From assembly GCA_947572385.1 (NCBI GenBank), contig CANPBX010000005.1:1-64000 (forward strand): DNA of 64,000 nt, written 5' to 3'. Source of the stretch: an uncultured Clostridia bacterium (lineage in GTDB: Bacteria > Bacillota > Clostridia > Oscillospirales > Acutalibacteraceae). Positions 50,064 to 58,209 of the stretch are shown one piece after another. How positions within the stretch are numbered: the stretch's first letter is position 1; each line of letters opens with the position of its first letter. Made by a program: the position numbers and the translations under genes. The notes beneath the pieces were generated by a model. That model saw only the letters and a list, made by a program, of their open reading frames with translations. It made no database searches and was not told the DNA's origin.

Positions 50064-50845
50064 CCCCCGCGGCCACAGGCAAAAACTATGAAGACATGAC
50101 CACTGAGGAGCTGTTTGAAATATACCGCGAGAGCGGTGACCAGCAGCTCAAGTGGGAAATAGCCATGCGGTACACGGGGCTCATAAAGAGCATTGCCCTG
50201 CAGATAAGGGGCGTCTTCTGCAGCTTCACCCAGCTGGACGACATAATAAACGAGGGGCTCATAGTCCTCGCGGAGGCCGTCGACAAGTTTGACCCGGAGC
50301 GGGGACGCTTCGAGGTCTATGTTGCAAAGCGCATTCGGGGGATGATAGTTGACCTTGCCCGCCAACAGGACTGGGTGCCCCGCACGGTGCGCCAGAGGGC
50401 TCAGCGGATAGAGCGGGCGACTACTGAGCTCTATAACGAGACAGGCAGGATACCCACTGAGGCCCAGGTGGCTGAGCGCCTGGGGATAAGCATGGAGGAG
50501 TACCAGGAGGCAATGGCAAACGCTTCTCTGCACAATATCCTCTCACTCCAGGAACTTTTCGACAGCAGCGACCTATGGCCGTCAGACCCGGGTACAGAGG
50601 GCGGCGCCGAGAGCGCCCCTGAGCAGAAGCTCATGAACGAGGAGCTCACTGAGACACTGGCCCAGGCCATCGGTACCATGAAGGAGAACGAACAGCTGGT
50701 GCTCTCCCTGTACTACGAGCAGAACCTGAAGATGAAGGATATCGCGGCGGTAATGGACATCACCCCCCCGAGGGTATCCCAGATACACGCACGGGCAGTA
50801 CAGAAGCTTAAGGTGCTGATGGAAAAGTATCTCAGGGGGGAGTAA
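50060..50845 (+). CDS. fliA: Flagellar sigma factor FliA (sigma-28/SigD)
   Basis: 261 residues. Region 2 (VYVAKRIRGMIVDLARQQDW), region 3 (AQVAERLGISMEEYQEAM) and region 4 (YYEQNLKMKDIAAVMDITPP then RVSQIHARAVQKL) are all present. Directs transcription of late flagellar and chemotaxis genes and is held by FlgM (10957). ATGA overlap with flhA gives coupled translation. Confidence 0.97.
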   Translation: MTPAATGKNYEDMTTEELFEIYRESGDQQLKWEIAMRYTGLIKSIALQIRGVFCSFTQLDDIINEGLIVLAEAVDKFDPERGRFEVYVAKRIRGMIVDLARQQDWVPRTVRQRAQRIERATTELYNETGRIPTEAQVAERLGISMEEYQEAMANASLHNILSLQELFDSSDLWPSDPGTEGGAESAPEQKLMNEELTETLAQAIGTMKENEQLVLSLYYEQNLKMKDIAAVMDITPPRVSQIHARAVQKLKVLMEKYLRGE

Positions 50846-50884
50846 AAAATTTTGTATTTTTCTCAAAAAAATCTGATTTACCTA

Positions 50885-50913
50885 GTGCAATGAGCCACGA
50901 ATCGTGGTATAAT
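50885..50913 (+). promoter_or_regulatory. Promoter with embedded operator-like palindrome before flhO
   Basis: A perfect TATAAT (50908-50913) follows a poor -35 (GTGCAA, 50885-50890) at 17 bases. CCACGA-A-TCGTGG (50895-50907) fills the spacer and abuts the -10, as expected for a site where a dimeric regulator acts. Confidence 0.6.
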
Positions 50914-50946
50914 CATATATAAGTTAATGTATGGGGGACAATACTT

Positions 50947-51705
50947 ATGTTTAGCGGCTTTTACAATCTAGCTTCCGGAATGATAACCCACGGCAAGCAC
51001 CTGGATGTTATATCCAATAATATGGCAAATGTGGCAACCACCGGCTTTAAGGTGGACACCTTCACCGGGCAGACCTTCGACGAGGTAATGTACAGCCTGG
51101 TGGGTAATAAGGACAAGAACTTTATAGATATCGGTGAGCGCAGCTATGCCACCGTTCCAAGCCAGCTCTACACGGACTATACCCAGGGCAGCTTCGACGA
51201 GACCGGCATGCCACTGGACTTTGCTATAGACGATGACGGACGGGGCTTCTTCGCCATCCAGACCGATGCCGGCATACGCTACACCCGGGCGGGCGACTTC
51301 TCCCTGGATGATGAGGGATATCTCAGCCTGCCGGACCACGGGCGAGTGCTTGATGTAAACGGCGAGGAGATAGCCCTTGTTACCGATAAGATAAGCACAG
51401 ATGATTTCGGGCGTATGTACACCCAAAACGGCGGCTTTTTGGGCCAGATAGGTGTGTATGTGTTTGAGGATACTGAGGGCCTGGTAAAGGACCCGATGGG
51501 CATGTTCGACCCGGGCGGGGCCCAGCCGGAGGCCGGTACGGTGCGCCTGCACCACGGTATGCTGGAGCGCTCCAACGTAGGGCTGGCCCAGCAGATGGTA
51601 AAGATGATAAGCACCCAGCGGGCCTACCAGAGCTCCGCTACGCTCACAAAGATGTATGACCAGGTAATGAGCCATGCGACAGGCGACCTGGGCAGATTAC
51701 AGTAA
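50947..51705 (+). CDS. flhO: Flagellar rod protein, FlgF/FlgG family (FlhO-like)
   Basis: 252 residues. N-terminal rod signature LDVISNNMANVATTGFKVDT and C-terminal LAQQMVKMISTQRAYQSSAT. The FlgF/FlgG-type beta domain lies between. With the next gene it forms the flhO-flhP pair found after the sigma factor in Firmicutes. Its own promoter with a palindrome lies just upstream. Confidence 0.92.
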   Translation: MFSGFYNLASGMITHGKHLDVISNNMANVATTGFKVDTFTGQTFDEVMYSLVGNKDKNFIDIGERSYATVPSQLYTDYTQGSFDETGMPLDFAIDDDGRGFFAIQTDAGIRYTRAGDFSLDDEGYLSLPDHGRVLDVNGEEIALVTDKISTDDFGRMYTQNGGFLGQIGVYVFEDTEGLVKDPMGMFDPGGAQPEAGTVRLHHGMLERSNVGLAQQMVKMISTQRAYQSSATLTKMYDQVMSHATGDLGRLQ

Positions 51706-51722
51706 GGGAGGCATAGGGCTAG

Positions 51723-52466
51723 ATGAACCAATCCTTTTATACAGCGGCAGTGGGGGCCTGGCAGCAGCAGGAGCGCCTGAATGTCCACGGCAACAATATA
51801 GCCAACATAAACAACTACGGCTTCAAGGCCAAGCGCCCGGTGTTCTCCGATTTGATGTACGCCTATATCCAGGGCGCCCAGCAGGACGAAATGCCCAGGG
51901 GCACCGGCGCCTACATGGTGTCCGCCGACACGGACTTCCACCAGAGCGGCTTTGCCGACACCGGCAGGGCCCTGGACTATGCCATAGAGGGTGACGGCTT
52001 CTTCGCGTTATGGGAGCCTTCAAGCGGCGAGTACACCTATACCCGGGACGGCTCGTTTACCATGTCCCAGTATATGCTTGAGAACGAGGCCGGGGAGATG
52101 GAGACCCGATGGTACCTCTCAGACGGACAGGGGCGCTTTGTAATGGGCCGCGACGGGAGGCTCGTGGAGGTGGATGCCGACGATTCCCAGAATATGGCTG
52201 AAATGCTGCCGGTGGGCATCTTTGACTTTGTGAACACCAACGGGATGCTCAGCGTCAGCGAGAACCGCTTTGTGCCCATCGAGAAAAACGGCGGCCTGAG
52301 GGTCGGCAGCGGCAAGCTGGTCCAGGGCAAGCTGGAGCAGTCGAACGCGGACCTTGCAAACGAAATATCAAAGGTGATAGAATCCCAGCGGTCATTCACC
52401 TACGCTTTGAAAATGATACAGACTTCTGACGAGATCGAGACAACGGTGAATGATTTGCGCAGATAA
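51723..52466 (+). CDS. flhP: Flagellar distal rod protein, FlgG family (FlhP-like)
   Basis: 247 residues. N-terminal LNVHGNNIANINNYGFKAKR and C-terminal QSNADLANEISKVIESQRSF are rod/hook features; the middle has DYAIEGDGFFALWEPSSGEY, the FlgG mark. Follows flhO by 17 bases. Confidence 0.92.
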   Translation: MNQSFYTAAVGAWQQQERLNVHGNNIANINNYGFKAKRPVFSDLMYAYIQGAQQDEMPRGTGAYMVSADTDFHQSGFADTGRALDYAIEGDGFFALWEPSSGEYTYTRDGSFTMSQYMLENEAGEMETRWYLSDGQGRFVMGRDGRLVEVDADDSQNMAEMLPVGIFDFVNTNGMLSVSENRFVPIEKNGGLRVGSGKLVQGKLEQSNADLANEISKVIESQRSFTYALKMIQTSDEIETTVNDLRR

Positions 52467-52489
52467 TTATATAGGCTGGAGGTAATCGG

Positions 52490-53116
52490 ATGACAATAAA
52501 AAACTACCAGGAACTTAACAGCCTGGAGATGGACACCCTCAGGGAAATCGGCAGTATAGGCACCGGCAACGCGGCTACGGCCCTTTCCGGTATGCTGGGC
52601 TGCCCGGTGCATATCACCCTGCCTGAGGTACGCATTATGGAGTTCAACGAGGCCATTGACTGGATAGGCGGCCCCGAGCCGGTGACAGCAGGCGTGCTGG
52701 TACACATCGGCGGGCAGATCAACGGCATAATGCTCTCGGTGCAGCCCCTTGAGTTTATAAATATTATCCTCGAGCGTATGCTCTCCGTCTCCATCCAGGA
52801 CTACAGCCAGCTGGCTGAGCTTGAGCGTTCCGCACTGGTGGAGGTTGGAAACATCATGATATCCACGTTTATTAACGCCATGTCAAACCTGGCGGACATA
52901 AAGGTGGATCTCACAGTGCCCTGTCTGACAGTTGACATGCAGGGCGCGATACTGACGGTGCCCATGGCCGAGTATGGCGGGCAGTCCGATTATCTAATGG
53001 CCATCGGGGGTAATTTTTCCTGCGACGGACACGAGCTGCCCTGCCGCCTGATACTGTCCCCCGATATCAGGTCACTCAATTTCCTTTTGAGAAAGCTGGG
53101 CGTGGAAGATGGCTAA
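52490..53116 (+). CDS. cheC: CheY-P phosphatase CheC
   Basis: 208 residues. Site 2 is intact: E118 and N121 in LVEVGNIMISTFINAM. Site 1 reads REIGSIGTGNA (E19 with Ser22 where Asn is usual), so it may be weak. CheC removes phosphate from CheY-P and binds CheD. GCTGGAGGTAA upstream. It overlaps cheD by 8 bases. Confidence 0.95.
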   Translation: MTIKNYQELNSLEMDTLREIGSIGTGNAATALSGMLGCPVHITLPEVRIMEFNEAIDWIGGPEPVTAGVLVHIGGQINGIMLSVQPLEFINIILERMLSVSIQDYSQLAELERSALVEVGNIMISTFINAMSNLADIKVDLTVPCLTVDMQGAILTVPMAEYGGQSDYLMAIGGNFSCDGHELPCRLILSPDIRSLNFLLRKLGVEDG

Positions 53117-53597
53117 CAGTTCTAAATTAGTTATAGGCATTGCAGACATGAAGATGACAAACCAGGGCAACGAGCTCATCACATACGCGTTGGGCTCATG
53201 CTGCGGGATATGCCTCCTGGATCCAAATGTGCGGCTGGCTGCAATGATACACATAATGTTGCCGCTGAATATGGAGGCAGGCCGCACAAACACAATGAAG
53301 TACGCGGATACCGGCATACGCGAGACCCTCAGGCAGATGGAGGCAAAGGGCGCCAGGAAAGTAAGGATAACGGCGAAGGTGGCCGGAGGGGCCAAGATGT
53401 TCGCGGTGTCCGGCTCAGGGGCCCTGGGGAACATAGGGCAGAGGAATATCGAGAGCGTACATAAAGTGCTCAAGGCCGAGGGTATCCGGCTGATAGCTGA
53501 AGACGTAGGGGGTTCGGTGGCGCGTACGCTGTCCTTTGACCCTGCAACAGGCAAGGCTACCATAAAGAGCTACGGCAAACAGGATATCATACTGTAA
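53109..53597 (+). CDS. cheD: Receptor glutamine deamidase CheD
   Basis: 162 residues. Catalytic Cys31 in TYALGSCCGICL and His48 in AAMIHIMLP are visible, along with KVAGGAKMF. Deamidates receptor glutamines and is regulated by CheC, whose gene it overlaps, the conserved pairing. Confidence 0.96.
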   Translation: MANSSKLVIGIADMKMTNQGNELITYALGSCCGICLLDPNVRLAAMIHIMLPLNMEAGRTNTMKYADTGIRETLRQMEAKGARKVRITAKVAGGAKMFAVSGSGALGNIGQRNIESVHKVLKAEGIRLIAEDVGGSVARTLSFDPATGKATIKSYGKQDIIL

Positions 53598-53615
53598 CGA
53601 AGGGAGTCAAGGATC

Positions 53616-54563
53616 ATGGCCATAGTAATGAACGACGACATACTGCTGGAGTCCGGTACGAATGAAATGCAAATAATGCAGTTCTCCATTGACGGAGTCC
53701 TCTACGGCATCAATGTTGCCAAGGTACAGCAGATAATGATTTCGGAGCCGGTGAAGTTCATGCCACACACCCACGAGGCGGTGGAGGGTATCTTCAAGCC
53801 CAGGGAAGAGGTGATAACGGTCATAAACCTTCCCAAGTATCTGGGTGTGAATAATTATGAGCCCAAGCCCGACGACCTGTTTATACTTACCGGCTTCAAC
53901 AAAATGACCGTGGCCTTCCGCATTCATACGGTGGTGGGCATTGCCACAGTCTCCTGGAAGGATATCCAGAAGCCTGACAATACCATAAGCGGCGGCAACG
54001 ACGGCGTAGCCACAGGCATAGCCCAGTGCGGCAAGGATCTGGTCACCATACTGGACTTCGAGCGCATAGTGGCGGAGATATCCCCCTCGACCTCCATAAA
54101 GGTCAGCGAGATAGAGGAGATGGGCGAGCGCCAGCGCAACGATGTGCCTGTTTTAGTAGCTGAGGACTCCATACTTCTGTCGCATATGATACAGGAGTGC
54201 CTGAATAAGGCCGGATACATAAACCTGCGTATGTTCCCCAACGGACATGACCTGTGGAGCTTCCTGTCCCAGGCAAAGAAGAGTGGAACCCTGGATGAGC
54301 AGGCGGCCCTGATAGTTACGGATATTGAAATGCCCCAGATGGATGGGCACAGACTCACAAAGCTTGTGAAGAGCGACCCGGATATGAAGCATATACCCCT
54401 CATAATTTTCTCGTCGCTGATAAACGAGGAAATGCGCATTAAGGGTAAGGAGCTGGGCGCCGACGAGCAGATGAGCAAGCCCGAGATCGGCAAGCTGGTC
54501 CATGTAATGGACGTGTTGCTTGAAAAGAAAAAGGAAGCCAAGGCAGAACGCCCGGCGGTGTAA
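53616..54563 (+). CDS. cheV: Chemotaxis coupling/adaptation protein CheV
   Basis: 315 residues: a CheW-like domain (about 18-160, MQFSIDGVLYGINVAKVQQI) fused to a receiver (about 175-305) with phospho-acceptor D236 (IVTDIEMP) and the conserved KP-type loop region replaced by QMSKPEIG. It couples receptors to CheA and adjusts signalling when phosphorylated. 15 bases before the EAL-HDOD gene. Confidence 0.95.
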   Translation: MAIVMNDDILLESGTNEMQIMQFSIDGVLYGINVAKVQQIMISEPVKFMPHTHEAVEGIFKPREEVITVINLPKYLGVNNYEPKPDDLFILTGFNKMTVAFRIHTVVGIATVSWKDIQKPDNTISGGNDGVATGIAQCGKDLVTILDFERIVAEISPSTSIKVSEIEEMGERQRNDVPVLVAEDSILLSHMIQECLNKAGYINLRMFPNGHDLWSFLSQAKKSGTLDEQAALIVTDIEMPQMDGHRLTKLVKSDPDMKHIPLIIFSSLINEEMRIKGKELGADEQMSKPEIGKLVHVMDVLLEKKKEAKAERPAV

Positions 54564-54578
54564 GGAAGGTCGCAAATT

Positions 54579-55847
54579 ATGAGAGAGAGATACATCGTCC
54601 GGCAGCCGGTCAAGAATGATAAAAACCAGATTGTAGCATACGAGCTGCTGTACTATGGGGAGAACCAGGCCTATGGCAACAGCGACGAGAGCTCTAACGA
54701 GTTTGCCGTAGCCGACACGGTATACAGCTTCCTTATGCAGAATGTGGAGAAGTCCCTGACAGACGCCCTGCATTTCATGACCTTCACCACTACCCTGCTG
54801 ATGAAGAAGACCCCTGCGCTGTTCCCCAAGGAGAACCTGGTCATCCAAATAGACGACAGCGTGGTGATACATCCCCTTGCCCTGCGTTTTGTGCAGCAGT
54901 ACGCCAGGGACGGCTATAAGATTGCGGTGAACGAGTTCCAGTTTGCGCCGAGATACCTGTCGTTGATTGACTTTATCGACTATATAAAGCTGAATGTAAA
55001 GACCACAAACCTTATAAGCGCAAAGAATATCGTCAACCTTGCCGGAAGCATGAACAAGAAGGTTATAGCTACCAACGTCGATGACGAGGAGCTTTATAAA
55101 GCCGCCATCGAGCTGGGCGTATACGCCTTGGAGGGTAGCTATGTTGCAAAACAGCTGGCTACAAAGGCCCACTCCAGCGGGTATCTCCAGAGCAACTTCT
55201 TCAGGCTTATGGTAGCCGTGGTGAAGGAGGAGCCGGACATGGAGGAGATAGAGCAGATTATCTCCATGGACGCCACCCTTACATACGGCCTTCTGCGCGT
55301 GGCAAACTCGGCGTACTTCACCACCAATAAGATAACTACGATTCGTCAGGCCCTGGTTAGCCTGGGTATTTCCCAGCTCAAGCAGTGGATATACCTTCTG
55401 AGCACCACCAACGCCAATGACGAGATAGACGAGACCGCCGAGGAGTTCCTGAAGGTCTCCTTCATGCGCGCCAGCTTCTGCAGTGAGCTTATGCGCTTCA
55501 TAAAGGGTATGCCCATCTCCCGCTCGGACGCATACCTAATGGGCATGTTCTCCACCCTTGAGCACCTTATCGACGCCCCAATGGAGGAGATACTCTCAAC
55601 TGTGCCCATTGCCGAGGAGATAAAGTCGGCTATACTGCTCCACGAAGGCCGCTGCGGTCAGCTGTACGACTTGGTGCTCAGCTATGAGCAGGCGGACTGG
55701 GAAAAGATAACCAATTACGCCGAGGAGCTGGGCATTCCCGCCCATACCCTCACCAATGTCTATTTCAACTGCACCGAGTCGGTGAATGCCACCTGGAAGC
55801 AGATAATCTCGCCTCAGCAGCCCCCTATGCCGGAGGTAGCCCAGTAA
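54579..55847 (+). CDS. EAL-like/HDOD two-domain signalling protein (YuxH type)
   Basis: 422 residues. The N-terminal domain (1-195) has an EAL fold start, VAYELLYYGE with E22xL24, but the rest of the active site is missing: the DDFG segment is VNEFQF and the metal-binding IEILE strand is IQIDDSV, so it cannot be expected to hydrolyse c-di-GMP. The C-terminal HDOD domain (about 200-395) has AYLMGMFSTLEHL. Such proteins regulate motility and signalling by binding partners. Last gene of the superoperon. Confidence 0.88.
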   Translation: MRERYIVRQPVKNDKNQIVAYELLYYGENQAYGNSDESSNEFAVADTVYSFLMQNVEKSLTDALHFMTFTTTLLMKKTPALFPKENLVIQIDDSVVIHPLALRFVQQYARDGYKIAVNEFQFAPRYLSLIDFIDYIKLNVKTTNLISAKNIVNLAGSMNKKVIATNVDDEELYKAAIELGVYALEGSYVAKQLATKAHSSGYLQSNFFRLMVAVVKEEPDMEEIEQIISMDATLTYGLLRVANSAYFTTNKITTIRQALVSLGISQLKQWIYLLSTTNANDEIDETAEEFLKVSFMRASFCSELMRFIKGMPISRSDAYLMGMFSTLEHLIDAPMEEILSTVPIAEEIKSAILLHEGRCGQLYDLVLSYEQADWEKITNYAEELGIPAHTLTNVYFNCTESVNATWKQIISPQQPPMPEVAQ

Positions 55848-55860
55848 TAACAGCAGCCCT

Positions 55861-55885
55861 ATGCCCTCATACTGAGGGCATTTTT
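55861..55885 (+). terminator. Terminator of the fla/che superoperon
   Basis: A perfect 9-bp stem ATGCCCTCA / TGAGGGCAT (55861-55869 / 55873-55881) with a 3-base loop, then a T-run to 55885. Confidence 0.9.
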
Positions 55886-55946
55886 GCTATATAGAATTGT
55901 TATGGATTTAACTTGGCAGGCTGCCGGAAAATACTGAATAATTTAC

Positions 55947-55975
55947 TTGAAAATCAGTAAAAAACTTTATATAAT
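55947..55975 (+). promoter_or_regulatory. Sigma-A promoter of the debranching-enzyme gene
   Basis: TTGAAA (55947-55952), 17 bases, TATAAT (55970-55975), 45 bases before the ATG. Confidence 0.75.
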
Positions 55976-56019
55976 ATATGGTATAGCCTATATTTATTGC
56001 CACGAAAGGAAGTTTCCCC

Positions 56020-58161
56020 ATGGAAAACAATCTCCGCCCCCTGGACGTGCATACCCTTGACAAGATAGACACCATGGCAGCCATGAAGCTGCCAAGCAAT
56101 ATCCACCTGGCGCCACTGGATTTTATCGAGTGCAACGGCGTCACATACTCTATACGCCCCGGCTTCTACGAGATAAACGGGGCTACCGCCATCCCAGGCG
56201 GCGTAAACTTCACTGTACACTCAAACGGGGCCACCGCCATAACCCTTCTCCTTTACCATCCCGGCGAGGACCATCCCTACGGCGAGATACCCTTCCCCGA
56301 GCCCTATAAGATAGGCAACGTGTACTCAATGATAGTCTTCCGCCTGGACATTGCCGAGTTCGAGTATGCCTACCGTGTGGACGGCCCCTACGACCCAAAG
56401 AAGGGCCTGATATTCGACCGCAGCAAGCCCCTTCTGGACCCCTACGCCAAGGCAGTCACAGGCCAGAGGGAGTGGGGGGAGAACCAGCCGGGCATGCAGC
56501 AGTACAAGGCCAGGGTAGTGAAAAACGACTTCGACTGGGGCAACTTCTCCCAGCCGATGGTGCCCAACGAGGACCTGATAATCTACGAGCTCCATGTGCG
56601 CGGCTTTACCAAGGACAGCTCATCAGGGGTCGCCAACCCCGGCACCTTCGAGGGCCTTCGTGAGAAGATACCCTATCTCAAGGAGCTTGGCGTAAACGCC
56701 GTAGAGCTTATGCCAATCTTTGAGTTCGACGAAATGCAGGACTACAGAGAGCACGAGGGCAATAAGCTCTATAACTACTGGGGATACAGCTCCGTCAGCT
56801 TCTTTGCGCCCAACACCAGCTATACCGCCACCAACGAGCATAACCGTGAGGGCAACGAGCTCAAGCGCCTTATCAGGGAGCTGAATGAGAACGGCATTGA
56901 GGTCTACCTGGACGTGGTCTTCAACCACACCGCAGAGGGCAACGAGCACGGCCCCTTCTTCTCCTTCAAGGGCTTTGACAACAATATCTACTACCTGCTG
57001 ACCCCAGAGGGCTACTACTACAATTTCAGCGGCTGCGGCAACACCTTAAACTGCAACCACCCCATTGTCCACCAGATGATTCTGGACTGCCTGCGCTACT
57101 GGGTCACCACCTACCGCATAAACGGCTTCCGCTTCGACCTTGCCTCTATTCTAGGCCGGAATGAGGACGGCTCGCCTATGGATAAGCCGCCCCTGCTGCA
57201 ATCCCTGGCCTTTGACCCGATTTTGGGCGGGGTAAAGCTCATAGCCGAGGCCTGGGACGCGGGCGGCCTCTACCAGGTGGGCACCTTCCCCTCCTGGAAC
57301 CGCTGGGCCGAGTGGAACGGGAAATACAGGGACGATATGCGCGCCTATATCAAGGGTGACGGCGGTACGGCAAACCTTGCCGCCCAGCGGATATCAGGCT
57401 CCAGGGATATATACGAGTCCAAGGGCCGGAAAAACGCCTCTGTAAACTTCCTCACCTGTCACGATGGCTTCACCCTATATGACCTCTTCGCCTATAACGA
57501 CAAGCATAATGACGCAAACGGCTGGAACAACACAGACGGCACCTGGAACAACTACAGCTGGAACTGCGGAGCAGAGGGGGAGACCAGTGACCCCCAGGTG
57601 AACGAGCTGCGCCTTAGGATGATACGAAACTCCTTTGCCCTCTTAATGTGCAGCCGGGGAATACCAATGTTCCTCTCCGGGGACGAGTTCTGCAATACCC
57701 AGTTCGGCAATAATAACGCCTACTGCCAGGACAATATAACCTCCTGGCTGGACTGGCGCAGGCTCGATAAGTACAGGGATATGTTCGGCTTCTTCAAGTA
57801 TATGATAGCTTTCAGGAAGGCGCATCGGGTCCTGCGCGCTGATTTGAGCGGCGGGGTCATGGGCTTCCCGGATGTGAGCTTCCACGGCGTCACCCCATGG
57901 AAGAACGACGGCTTCACCGCCGATGAGCACTATGTAGGCGTGATGTTCGCCGGATATGAGCGGGACAGTGGGGCGGAGGTAGTCTACGTGGCTTCAAACG
58001 CCTACTGGGGAGAGCTGGACGTTACCCTGCCCGAGCTGCCACTATCCATGCATTGGGAAATGGTGTGCAGCACATGGCAGTCCGAACAGCACCCGCAGCG
58101 CTTTGAGAGCCGCAGCTTCCGCATAGGCCCACGCTCCGTGATCGTTTTCCTGGGACATTGA
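56020..58161 (+). CDS. glgX: Glycogen-debranching enzyme, GH13 isoamylase type
   Basis: 713 residues: an N-terminal CBM48-like domain (about 45-140) and a GH13 barrel. Conserved region I is DVVFNHT; the nucleophile is D373 (GFRFDLAS), the acid/base E410 (LIAEAWD) and the third acid D482 (LTCHDG). It cleaves alpha-1,6 branches of glycogen or related glucans. Not functionally tied to motility; it has its own promoter and terminator. GGAAGTT upstream is a weak ribosome site. An amylopullulanase-type role is possible. Confidence 0.93.
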   Translation: MENNLRPLDVHTLDKIDTMAAMKLPSNIHLAPLDFIECNGVTYSIRPGFYEINGATAIPGGVNFTVHSNGATAITLLLYHPGEDHPYGEIPFPEPYKIGNVYSMIVFRLDIAEFEYAYRVDGPYDPKKGLIFDRSKPLLDPYAKAVTGQREWGENQPGMQQYKARVVKNDFDWGNFSQPMVPNEDLIIYELHVRGFTKDSSSGVANPGTFEGLREKIPYLKELGVNAVELMPIFEFDEMQDYREHEGNKLYNYWGYSSVSFFAPNTSYTATNEHNREGNELKRLIRELNENGIEVYLDVVFNHTAEGNEHGPFFSFKGFDNNIYYLLTPEGYYYNFSGCGNTLNCNHPIVHQMILDCLRYWVTTYRINGFRFDLASILGRNEDGSPMDKPPLLQSLAFDPILGGVKLIAEAWDAGGLYQVGTFPSWNRWAEWNGKYRDDMRAYIKGDGGTANLAAQRISGSRDIYESKGRKNASVNFLTCHDGFTLYDLFAYNDKHNDANGWNNTDGTWNNYSWNCGAEGETSDPQVNELRLRMIRNSFALLMCSRGIPMFLSGDEFCNTQFGNNNAYCQDNITSWLDWRRLDKYRDMFGFFKYMIAFRKAHRVLRADLSGGVMGFPDVSFHGVTPWKNDGFTADEHYVGVMFAGYERDSGAEVVYVASNAYWGELDVTLPELPLSMHWEMVCSTWQSEQHPQRFESRSFRIGPRSVIVFLGH

Positions 58162-58170
58162 GCAATTAAT

Positions 58171-58202
58171 AACACCCTCCTCAGTTTACTGGGGAGGGTG
58201 TT
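58171..58202. terminator. Bidirectional hairpin between convergent genes
   Basis: A 14-bp stem (58171-58184 / 58189-58202, one G-T pair) with a 4-base loop separates glgX and the CmpB-type gene. T-runs are weak on both sides. Confidence 0.7.
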
Positions 58203-58209
58203 CGTATGT

